Positions 1 to 5,830 are shown, numbered from the stretch's first letter. The stretch is 5,982 nucleotides of DNA from an uncultured Clostridia bacterium (GCA_945918315.1 CAMEIK010000076.1:1-5982); one strand, 5' to 3'. Notes: generated from the sequence alone by a model not told the origin. Program-made: numbers and translations.

Positions 1-1037
1 CCCTCGGTATGGGCGTAGACTCCCACCCGGGGGTCGGAGTACCCCCGCCACAGCTTCAGAATCTTCTCCGCCAGGTCGGCCAGCCGGGCCGGGTCCCTGC
101 CGTCCAGGCGGATGACGCTCATGGGCCAGTTGACAAGGCCCGCCTGAATATCCTCGTAGCCCCGGAATGTGAGGGGTGTGTCCACTGCCGCTTTCTCCAT
201 GGGGAAGGTGTAGTGGCCGCCCTGGAAATGCTCGTGGCTGAGAATGGAGCCGCCCACAATGGGCAGGTCCGCGTTGGAGCCCACAAAGTAGTGGGGGAAA
301 GCGGTGACAAAGTCCAGAAGCTTCTGGAAAGCGGCCCGGTCAATGACCATGGGCACATGCTCGCCATTAAAGACGATGCAGTGCTCGTTATAGTAAACGT
401 AAGGGGAGTATTGCAGGAACCATTCTTTGCCGCCGATGGTCACGGGGACAATCCGGTGGTTAGCCCGGGCGGGGTGGTTCATCCGTCCGGCGTAGCCCTC
501 ATTTTCCCGGCAGAGCTGGCACTTGGGATAGCCGGACTGGGGGGCCAGCTTGGCGGCGGCGATGGCTTTGGGGTCCTTCTCGGGCTTACTCAGGTTGATG
601 GTAATGTCCAGATCGCCGTACTGGCTTTCGTACTTCCAGCGGATGTCCTTTGCGATCCGGTAGCGGCGGATGTAGTCCGTATCGCAGCTGAGGGCATAGT
701 ACCAGTCCGTAGCCTCCCGGGGGGAAAGGGCGTACTTTTCCCGGAAGGTGCCGATGACCTCCCGGGGCATGGGGGTAAGGCACCCCATGATCCGGGTGTC
801 GAAAATGTCCCGGGCGGTGATGTTGTCGTCGCAGAGGCCGGCGGCGCAGGCGTAGTCCAGGAGTCCGGCGAGAATCGCTTCCAGGTCAGTGCTCAGAGGC
901 TCCTCCGAGGGAGCGTAGTCATCCTTGCGCAGAATGTCCAGAAGGCGGTTGCGGAGCACCACCGTGTCCTCCGGCTGGGCAAGGCCCCTTTGAAGGGCGT
1001 AGGCAAGGAGAGAATCGATGCAGGTTTCTACCTTCAT
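1..1037 (-). CDS. galT: UDP-glucose--hexose-1-phosphate uridylyltransferase, class II (3' end outside window)
   Basis: This is the second Leloir-pathway enzyme. It transfers UMP from UDP-glucose to galactose-1-phosphate, giving UDP-galactose and glucose-1-phosphate in the cytoplasm. The first 345 codons are present and the gene continues past base 1; class II family members are roughly 490-510 residues, so about two thirds is visible. The frame is open throughout. Recognisable class II features are a paired-Cys segment PKCQLCRENEGYAGR (residues 171-185), the following NHPARANHRIVP (187-198), and the active-site-like motif SILSHEHFQGG (264-274), which stands where class I enzymes have HPHxQ. 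The start ATG overlaps the galK stop as ATGA, and a GGAGG (complement of 1045-1049) lies 7 bases upstream inside the end of galK, so translational coupling is likely. Transcription is presumably from the galK promoter, since there is no room for another. Confidence 0.95.
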   Translation of the reverse strand, partial: MKVETCIDSLLAYALQRGLAQPEDTVVLRNRLLDILRKDDYAPSEEPLSTDLEAILAGLLDYACAAGLCDDNITARDIFDTRIMGCLTPMPREVIGTFREKYALSPREATDWYYALSCDTDYIRRYRIAKDIRWKYESQYGDLDITINLSKPEKDPKAIAAAKLAPQSGYPKCQLCRENEGYAGRMNHPARANHRIVPVTIGGKEWFLQYSPYVYYNEHCIVFNGEHVPMVIDRAAFQKLLDFVTAFPHYFVGSNADLPIVGGSILSHEHFQGGHYTFPMEKAAVDTPLTFRGYEDIQAGLVNWPMSVIRLDGRDPARLADLAEKILKLWRGYSDPRVGVYAHTE

Positions 1038-2257
1038 GCCTCTTCCTCCACCGCCATCTCCACGCCGCCCTGGGGACGGATGGAGAGAACATGACAAGCC
1101 CCCTGGCCCAGAGCCGCGTCAATGCCGGCACGGAAGCCCTCCAGCAGGTCAAAGGGGACAAAGGCCTGCACCGTTCCGGCGAAGCCGCCGCCGTGGACCC
1201 GGCTGGCGCCCCGGCCGTGAAGGTAATGCCGGCACAGACCCAGGGCCACGGCCACATCCTGATGGGCGGTGCAGCCGGCGGGGGTCACGTTCTGCAGGTA
1301 CATCCAGGAGGAGTTGCCGCTTTCCTGAATCAGGGTCAGGAACCGGGGGAAGTCCCCGGCGTGGAGGGCGGCCACCTGCTCCGGCACCCGGGCGTTCTCC
1401 TGGTAGAAGTGGATGGCCCGGAGCACTGCTCGGTCTCCACACTCCCGACGCAGGGCGGGGATGGCGGCGTAGAAGGCGTCCTCGGGGACCTGGGTCAGCA
1501 CCTCCCGGCCAAAGTAGCGGCAGACGGCTTTCAGTTCCCCGGGAATGGCGGCGTACTCGTCGGTCAGGTCCGCGTGGCTTGCCCGGCTGTCGATGATGCA
1601 CAGGGCATGGCCGCAGGCGGAGAAATCGAAGTCCACCGGGGTGATGACGGGGTGGTCCTTGTCAAAGAAGTCGATGGTCACAAGATTGCCCACGGCGGAG
1701 GCGGTCTGGTCCATCAGGCCGCAGGGCTTGCCGAAGAATACATTTTCCGCGTACTGGCCGATCTGGGCAATTTCCGGCTGGCTCACCCGGTTGTCGAAGA
1801 AAAGACCGTTGAGAATGGTGCCGATGAGCACCTCATAGGCGGCGGAGGAGCTGAGGCCGGAGCCGGGGAGCACCGTGGATTCGCAGTAGGCGTCAAAGCC
1901 GGAGACGGGACAGCCCAGCTCCCGGAATCTGGCCGCCACGCCCCGGATGAGGGCGGGGGTGGTGTTGTACTCGTCAGGGTTGGGGGTCAGGTTCTCCAGG
2001 GAAACGGTGGACATGGAAAAGCCCTTGGACAGAATCCGGATGGTGCCGGTGCCGTTAGCCCGGACGGCGGCCCGGGTGTCCAGATTCACGGCAGCAGCCA
2101 GCACCCGGCCCCGCTGGTGGTCGGTGTGGTTGCCGCCGATCTCGGTACGGCCGGGGGCGGAGAAATACCGCTCCGGCTGACAGCCGAAAGCGGCCCGGAA
2201 TCCGGCATCCAGTGCGAGCTTATCCTGCCGGGAAAGATACAAAGTAGGTGCGGACAT
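1034..2257 (-). CDS. galK: Galactokinase
   Basis: This GHMP-family kinase phosphorylates alpha-D-galactose with ATP to galactose-1-phosphate, the substrate of the downstream GalT. The protein is 407 residues, normal for the family. Visible motifs are the galactokinase signature GRTEIGGNHTDH (residues 36-47), the ATP-binding PGSGLSSSAA (131-140), GLMDQ (180-184) and the C-terminal glycine motif HGGGFAGT (355-362). R37 and D183 sit where the catalytic Arg and Asp of the Lactococcus lactis enzyme are known (R36, D183). I chose the ATG at 2257 because GGAGG (complement of 2266-2270) lies 8 bases upstream. An in-frame ATG at 2281 lies upstream of that ribosome binding site and would add eight unrelated residues. 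It is the first gene of the operon, overlaps galT by four bases, and faces away from the lipoprotein gene. Confidence 0.97.
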   Translation of the reverse strand: MSAPTLYLSRQDKLALDAGFRAAFGCQPERYFSAPGRTEIGGNHTDHQRGRVLAAAVNLDTRAAVRANGTGTIRILSKGFSMSTVSLENLTPNPDEYNTTPALIRGVAARFRELGCPVSGFDAYCESTVLPGSGLSSSAAYEVLIGTILNGLFFDNRVSQPEIAQIGQYAENVFFGKPCGLMDQTASAVGNLVTIDFFDKDHPVITPVDFDFSACGHALCIIDSRASHADLTDEYAAIPGELKAVCRYFGREVLTQVPEDAFYAAIPALRRECGDRAVLRAIHFYQENARVPEQVAALHAGDFPRFLTLIQESGNSSWMYLQNVTPAGCTAHQDVAVALGLCRHYLHGRGASRVHGGGFAGTVQAFVPFDLLEGFRAGIDAALGQGACHVLSIRPQGGVEMAVEEEA

Positions 2258-2265
2258 ATTGGTTA

Positions 2266-2270
2266 CCTCC
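2266..2270 (-). promoter_or_regulatory. Ribosome binding site deciding the galK start
   Basis: On the minus strand GGAGG is followed by an 8-base spacer and ATG at 2257. This favours the shorter galK start over the in-frame ATG at 2281. Confidence 0.85.
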
Positions 2271-2298
2271 CAAAAGGCCATATTTCTTATTATCCACC

Positions 2299-2327
2299 AT
2301 TATACATCTTTGCGCCGAAAAAGCAAA
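2299..2327 (-). promoter_or_regulatory. Probable sigma-A promoter of the galK-galT operon
   Basis: On the minus strand a perfect TATAAT (complement of 2299-2304) lies 41 bases upstream of the galK start, giving a leader of about 35 bases. A weak -35, TTTGCT (complement of 2322-2327), sits 17 bases away; TTGCTT with a 16-base spacer is an alternative reading. The -10 is strong and the -35 poor, which would fit a promoter that needs an activator, but this is inference. Confidence 0.6.
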
Positions 2328-2339
2328 GAGAATTTCTTT
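2325..2339. promoter_or_regulatory. Candidate operator palindrome between divergent promoters
   Basis: AAAGAGAATTTCTTT is an imperfect palindrome in which 6 of 7 base pairs match around a central A. It touches the -35 hexamers of both divergent promoters (2322-2327 minus, 2337-2342 plus), so a bound protein could affect both. It does not resemble a CRE or GalR/LacI-type site with a central CG, and I cannot name a regulator. It is also AT-rich, so chance is possible. Confidence 0.3.
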
Positions 2340-2365
2340 ACATCGGGGAAAAATCGGAGTATAAT
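2337..2365 (+). promoter_or_regulatory. Sigma-A promoter of the lipoprotein gene
   Basis: TTTACA (2337-2342, one mismatch to TTGACA), a 17-base spacer and a perfect TATAAT (2360-2365). Initiation would fall near 2372, leaving a leader of about 100 bases before the ATG at 2475. The leader holds a GC-rich stem formed by CCGGCCG (2380-2386) and CGGCCGG (2406-2412). Confidence 0.8.
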
Positions 2366-2474
2366 TTCGATAAATACCACCGGCCGGCAGCAAGGCAAAA
2401 TCCGGCGGCCGGGCAGAGAACCCTCTGGGCAGAAGGGAGCCTTGGGAGGGGCAATCGACAAAGGGAGGCTATTT

Positions 2475-4475
2475 ATGTATCGGAAGTCTGTTCTTGTCTG
2501 CACAGCGGCGCTGATCTGCGCGCTGTGCCTGTTTTTCGGCGGCTGCGGTAAGAGCAGCAGCCTTGAGGGGCTCTGTGCGCAAGCAGCGGAACTGGCAGGA
2601 AGCTATGCGGGCAGCGACACGATGGTGACCTTCGCCGCCGAGTACTCCCTGAACGACTTTGAGGGGGAGCCCTGCCATGTGCTGCTTCTGCGCACCTCCG
2701 ATGACCGTTTCTTCGCTTACAGCTATTTTTCCGGACAGGTGTATCACCCCAGCGCGGACGCGGTATGGAATTATGACGGCAGGCTTGAAACCGAGGAAGA
2801 CCGGTGTACCTATCTGCTCTGGGTCAGCGCCAACGGAGCTTCCCCCTATGTCAACAGCGATGAAGTCCGAAAGGAACTGACAACGAAGGAGCTTGCCGAA
2901 GTGAACATGGCCCTGACAGAGGGAAAATACGGAACCGGGATGCTTTCTACGGAATCGGATCCGGATGGCGTAAAACCGGTTCCGGAAATTACAGAAGCGA
3001 TTCCGGAAACCACTGAGGCGGAAGTCCAGGTCACCGAGGCGACTGTTGAAACCGCTCCGAAAATCACGATTCCGGAGGGCACCGGGCAGTACACTGTTCT
3101 AACCGAGTATCCCGAACTCTTTACAAAGCGGGTCCTGGATGACAATGCCATTGCCGCCTTGAAAAATGCGGATCTGGAAACTCTCCGGGAGAGAATCTCC
3201 ACCCCTGCCGATTTCGCGGCCTGGATCGACACCCAGGATGCGCCCTATTACAGCAATGTCACAAGCGACTCCCAGGGTCAGCGTACTTTCGGCGCGGATT
3301 TTTCTTTCCGTTGGTATCAACAGATGCTCTCCACTCCGATTATGGCATCTATTGCGGTGCGCGTTCTGGGAGATGATATCCCCGGAATCGGCATTGTGGC
3401 GGTGAATATGGATTACGATGGCGGGATTATGGTCTGCGGCAATGTGATTCCGACGGATGATGGCCTCTATGTATTCTCTCTGGACACCTCGTCCCGCCGG
3501 TGGCAGCAGACAACCAATATTATGAAAGAGGTATTCCCGCTGATCCGGGTGGGAGAGGTTCAGGATATTCTCGGCTACTGCGGAAGTGTGGATGATATTT
3601 CCTGCCCCGGCGGAAAGGCAACCCAGGCATTCTACATTCCCGGGGACACAGAGGTGGTGCTCGACTGCAATTACGGTGCCTATACGCCCCAAAACCCCAA
3701 TGATGTGGCGGAGTTTTTCCGGGATGAAGAATACATCGCCGGGGGCGAGGAGAGGGAAACCGGACATATCAAGCCGGAATACATTGACCGGTACGCCCTG
3801 TCCGGGATGCTGGGCGGAACCACCCTCACCCCGGCGGAAGCCTACGAACTGCTGGACATGGAGCCGGAGCAGGTAAAGGAGCGTGTCAAAACTGCCGCCG
3901 ATGTACTTATGTATATGCTGGCAGCCAAAATCGGCGACTGCGGCGGCGACCGGTGCAAAATGATCGGCGGAAAGGAATGGCATTACAATCTGAATGCCTT
4001 TGAGGTGATGGAGCAGCGCCTTGCCAACTGCGGCGCCTCGGCGAATCTGGCCAACTACCTGCTGGAGGGGGATTACGAGGAAATCGGCTTCATTCTCCAC
4101 GCCTATTACATCGGTGACGGCGGCGGCCACGTTTATAACTACATCCGCTATGAGGGAAGCTACTACATTGTGGATTTCAGTTGGTATATCTTCGGAAACT
4201 ACCGGCCGGAAAATGACTTCCCGGTGATGAAGCTGGATCGGCTGGAGGACTACGGCAAACGGATTTCGGAGCTTTACGGCGGTGTGTGCATGGTGCTGGC
4301 ACACACCTCCCCGGGGCAGCACTATCCCAATGTGTTCGACGATGCCAACGAAAAGTATGCCATCCCTGCCGGGACGGAGTACCAGCTTCTTTATCAGGAG
4401 GAGCGCGCCCGCTGCTATCTGCTGGCAGAATATCCTCTGGATCAAAAGCAGCTTGACTGGACGGTATTCGGATAA
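2475..4475 (+). CDS. Predicted lipoprotein with C-terminal transglutaminase-like domain
   Basis: The protein is 666 residues. The start is the ATG at 2475, preceded by GGGAGG (2463-2468) with a 6-base spacer; the frame is open upstream, but that part overlaps the promoter and leader. Residues 1-23 form a lipoprotein signal peptide: MYRK, then a hydrophobic stretch, ending FFGGC with C24 as probable lipidated Cys. A domain of about 140 residues follows, which I do not recognise. Next is a linker rich in Glu, Thr, Pro and Val (about 166-205), then an uncharacterised middle region (about 206-480). The C-terminal part shows a transglutaminase-like (papain-fold) triad: C519 in ANCGASANLANYLL, H552 in GGGHVYNY and D567 in YYIVDFSW. 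Such domains act as transglutaminases, peptidases or non-catalytic modules; which applies is unknown. It would be anchored on the outer face of the membrane. It appears monocistronic, and sampled lines run near 52% GC against about 65% or more in neighbours. Confidence 0.85.
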   Translation: MYRKSVLVCTAALICALCLFFGGCGKSSSLEGLCAQAAELAGSYAGSDTMVTFAAEYSLNDFEGEPCHVLLLRTSDDRFFAYSYFSGQVYHPSADAVWNYDGRLETEEDRCTYLLWVSANGASPYVNSDEVRKELTTKELAEVNMALTEGKYGTGMLSTESDPDGVKPVPEITEAIPETTEAEVQVTEATVETAPKITIPEGTGQYTVLTEYPELFTKRVLDDNAIAALKNADLETLRERISTPADFAAWIDTQDAPYYSNVTSDSQGQRTFGADFSFRWYQQMLSTPIMASIAVRVLGDDIPGIGIVAVNMDYDGGIMVCGNVIPTDDGLYVFSLDTSSRRWQQTTNIMKEVFPLIRVGEVQDILGYCGSVDDISCPGGKATQAFYIPGDTEVVLDCNYGAYTPQNPNDVAEFFRDEEYIAGGEERETGHIKPEYIDRYALSGMLGGTTLTPAEAYELLDMEPEQVKERVKTAADVLMYMLAAKIGDCGGDRCKMIGGKEWHYNLNAFEVMEQRLANCGASANLANYLLEGDYEEIGFILHAYYIGDGGGHVYNYIRYEGSYYIVDFSWYIFGNYRPENDFPVMKLDRLEDYGKRISELYGGVCMVLAHTSPGQHYPNVFDDANEKYAIPAGTEYQLLYQEERARCYLLAEYPLDQKQLDWTVFG

Positions 4476-4507
4476 GCGTGCATCCTTCCGGACAGGGCGC
4501 CGATGCC

Positions 4508-4536
4508 TTTGCCGCTTTTGACCGATCATCGGCAAA
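4508..4536. repeat. 7-bp inverted repeat downstream of the lipoprotein gene
   Basis: TTTGCCG (4508-4514) and CGGCAAA (4530-4536) are perfect complements around a 15-base loop, 32 bases after the lipoprotein stop codon. No T-run follows, so it is not a convincing intrinsic terminator; it could protect the mRNA 3' end or be chance. Confidence 0.35.
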
Positions 4537-4552
4537 CCGGAATTTGAGGGGG

Positions 4553-4663
4553 CGTAGGGGAGGCGTTTCGGCTCCTGCGGTAAGCGGGGAAATACGCCCC
4601 AAAGTGTTGGGCAGAGAAGGAAACAGACCGTTGTGCAAAGGGACGCGGAACCCGCCCCCTACG
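4553..4663. repeat. MITE-like or dispersed intergenic element, about 111 bp
   Basis: The two ends carry the same 8-mer in inverted orientation, CGTAGGGG at 4553-4560 and CCCCTACG at 4656-4663. The similarity continues inwards, with 17 of 23 positions matching when the right end is reverse-complemented. A further perfect 8-bp inverted repeat, GGGGCGTA (4549-4556) and TACGCCCC (4593-4600), overlaps the left end. No clear target-site duplication is seen and no coding sequence is convincing inside. The arrangement resembles small non-autonomous elements or palindromic repeats found between genes in gut Firmicutes. Copy number elsewhere in the genome cannot be seen from here. Confidence 0.4.
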
Positions 4664-4690
4664 GTGGAAATCGGTATCCGCTTCGCCGCC

Positions 4691-4724
4691 AAATGCCAAT
4701 CGGCCGTTCTTTATCGGCATTTTT
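4691..4724 (+). terminator. Probable rho-independent terminator
   Basis: AAATGCCAAT (4691-4700) pairs with ATCGGCATTT (4713-4722) with one A-C mismatch and a 12-base loop, and the 3' side runs into a stretch of five T residues. It would end plus-strand transcription of the lipoprotein gene about 215 bases past its stop codon. The stem is AT-rich at its base and the T-run short, so efficiency may be modest. Confidence 0.5.
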
Positions 4725-4751
4725 GCATGTGTTGGGTTGATGTGAAATACT
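4723..4751 (+). promoter_or_regulatory. Weak candidate promoter for the flavoprotein gene
   Basis: TTGCAT (4723-4728), a 17-base spacer and AATACT (4746-4751), with TG one base before the -10 as in an extended -10 promoter. Match to consensus is poor (3 of 6 and 4 of 6). It is the best arrangement I found in the 450 bases before the flavoprotein gene. Confidence 0.25.
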
Positions 4752-4754
4752 CTT

Positions 4755-4803
4755 TCTCTCAGTCAGCTTCGCTGACAGCTCCGGCATCAGAGGGAGCCTT
4801 GGC
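4755..4803. repeat. Two-hairpin palindromic repeat of the dispersed intergenic type
   Basis: The first hairpin is perfect: GTCAGC (4762-4767), loop TTC, GCTGAC (4771-4776). It is followed directly by a second stem, GCTCC (4778-4782) and GGAGC (4793-4797), with a 10-base loop. The word order (CTCTCAGTCAGCTTCGCTG, then AGCTCC, then GAGGGAGCCTTGGC) is one I recognise from memory as a frequent intergenic repeat in Faecalibacterium-like and other gut Clostridia genomes. Its function is unknown to me. It lies between the terminator-like hairpin and the flavoprotein gene. Confidence 0.5.
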
Positions 4804-4888
4804 GCGTACCGGTTGCCCGTCTGCCGTCAGGAACGGGGAATCCCGGCCGCATCCATGAAAAACAATGTGACTGCCGGTTTCGCACCGG

Positions 4889-4900
4889 TTTTCCGGAAAA
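4889..4900. promoter_or_regulatory. 12-bp perfect palindrome in the flavoprotein leader
   Basis: TTTTCCGGAAAA is perfectly self-complementary and ends 26 bases before the flavoprotein start codon. Two more CCGG words stand upstream (4874-4877 and 4885-4888). The first two can pair as CCGGT-TTCGC-ACCGG followed by TTTT, a small terminator-like hairpin. It could be an operator or an RNA structure limiting translation; neither is shown. Confidence 0.3.
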
Positions 4901-4926
4901 AACATTGGAGGAAACAAAGGTTTTCT

Positions 4927-5790
4927 ATGAACATACTGATTCTGATGGGAAGCCCCAGGCTTGGGGGCAACACCGCCGAGCTGTGCAAGCCCCTGATGGG
5001 GGAGCTGGAGCGCCTTGGCGCCGAGGTCTGCTACCTGACCCTGGCGGATAAGAAGATTCAGCCCTGCCGGGGCTGCTATGCCTGCCAGGATGTGGCGGGG
5101 GAATATGGATGCGTCCAGAAGGATGACATGGAGGCCGTGGTGGAGCGGATCCGGTGGGCGGACTGCCTGGTGCTGGCAACTCCCATTTACTCCTGGTACT
5201 GCACGGCGCCCATGAAGGCGGTGCTGGACCGGCACTACGGCCTGAATAAATTCTACGGAAGCGCGGAGGGGTCACTGTGGGCCGGAAAGAGCGTTGCCAT
5301 TCTGGCCACCCATGGCTATGACCGTGCCTATGCCACGGAGCCCTTTGAGACCGGCGTCCGGCGGCTCTGCGACCACTCCGGTCTTTCCTACCTGGGGCTG
5401 TATTCCGTGCGGGATGAAGATAACCTGGCCTCCTTCCGGACGGCAGAGGCTCAGGAGGGGGCCCGGCTCTTTGCCAGGAGGCTCATGGCGTCCATGGAGG
5501 CAAGAAATCAGCTCCGGGGGCTGCTGGACCCGGAGGGAAGGCTCACGGGCTTCCCCGCGAAGCGGAGGAAGAAGGTGTACGCCCTCTTTTATCTGGCGGA
5601 AAAGCTGGAGCAGGGAAGAGCATATACGGAGCGGGAGCTGGGACAGGCGCTGCTGCAATGGCACACCTTTTCCGACCCTGCCACCCTGCGACGGGAGCTG
5701 TACGACAGCTTCTTTCTGGACAGGGATCCGCAGGGGAGGGTTTACCGCCTGACGGAGCCACAGCCGGATCCCCGGGCGCTCGGCATCTGA
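4927..5790 (+). CDS. Flavodoxin-fold NAD(P)H:FMN oxidoreductase-like protein fused to a DUF2087-like domain
   Basis: The protein is 287 residues with two domains. Residues 1-190 are a cytoplasmic flavodoxin-like FMN reductase fold: MNILILMGSPRLGGNT (1-16, first strand and FMN-phosphate loop), a Cys cluster C47-x2-C50-x2-C53-x8-C62 in PCRGCYACQ and after, then ADCLVLATPIYSWYCTAPMK (78-97) as the second flavin-contacting segment. Such proteins reduce quinones, nitro compounds or other acceptors with NAD(P)H; the substrate is unknown. Residues about 194-275 match my memory of DUF2087: LLDPEGRL (199-206), FPAKRRKK (209-216), WHTF (245-248) and ATLRREL (252-258), ending LDR and VYRL. DUF2087 is often attached to ArsR-like regulators. 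I chose the ATG at 4927 because the flavodoxin first strand begins there; the open frame extends upstream through repeats. GGAGG (4907-4911) is 15 bases from the ATG, unusually far; AAAGG (4916-4920) is better placed but weaker. Confidence 0.85.
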   Translation: MNILILMGSPRLGGNTAELCKPLMGELERLGAEVCYLTLADKKIQPCRGCYACQDVAGEYGCVQKDDMEAVVERIRWADCLVLATPIYSWYCTAPMKAVLDRHYGLNKFYGSAEGSLWAGKSVAILATHGYDRAYATEPFETGVRRLCDHSGLSYLGLYSVRDEDNLASFRTAEAQEGARLFARRLMASMEARNQLRGLLDPEGRLTGFPAKRRKKVYALFYLAEKLEQGRAYTERELGQALLQWHTFSDPATLRRELYDSFFLDRDPQGRVYRLTEPQPDPRALGI

Positions 5791-5797
5791 GATTGGT

Positions 5798-5830
5798 CGG
5801 TTTCCGGGGGACAGGATTCCCCGGAAACCG
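5798..5830. terminator. Perfect 12-bp inverted repeat, possible terminator without T-run
   Basis: CGGTTTCCGGGG (5798-5809) and CCCCGGAAACCG (5819-5830) are perfect complements around a 9-base loop, 7 bases after the flavoprotein stop codon. Position and strength suit a transcription terminator or an mRNA 3'-end stabiliser. No T-run follows on either strand, so it is not a standard intrinsic terminator. Confidence 0.5.

Noticed and set aside
9..1094. Long plus-strand open frame of 361 codons opposite galT
   Set aside because: It lies antisense to a clearly recognisable galT with conserved motifs; the translation is rich in Gly, Val and Ala without family features, as expected opposite a GC-rich gene.
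2435..2445. 11-base word GGGAGCCTTGG shared with 4792-4802, suggesting a second repeat copy in the lipoprotein leader
   Set aside because: A few 11-base matches are expected by chance in 6 kb of GC-rich sequence, and the flanks do not align.
2259..2474. Upstream extension of the lipoprotein frame
   Set aside because: It would start at a TTG without a ribosome binding site and run through the promoter; it would also bury the signal peptide 72 residues inside the protein.
1091..2551. Long plus-strand open frame of 486 codons opposite galK
   Set aside because: It runs antisense through all galK motifs and through the divergent promoter region, with no ribosome binding site or recognisable domain.
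2985..3075. Short imperfect DNA repeats (CCGGAAA-type) in the lipoprotein linker
   Set aside because: They follow from the Pro-Glu-Thr-Ala composition of the linker; there is no regular repeat unit, CRISPR-like spacing or phase-variable tract.
3099..4535. Minus-strand open frame of 478 codons opposite the lipoprotein gene
   Set aside because: The plus strand has a ribosome binding site, signal peptide, lipobox and catalytic triad; the minus translation shows no family features.
4478..4858. Plus-strand open frame of 126 codons in the gap before the flavoprotein gene
   Set aside because: It crosses the inverted-end element, the terminator-like hairpin and the palindromic repeat, and has no domain or good ribosome binding site; it is most likely translated repeat sequence.
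4813..4926. Earlier start for the flavoprotein
   Set aside because: The extra 38 residues cover the palindromic leader and precede the conserved first strand of the flavodoxin fold, which normally begins right at the N-terminus.
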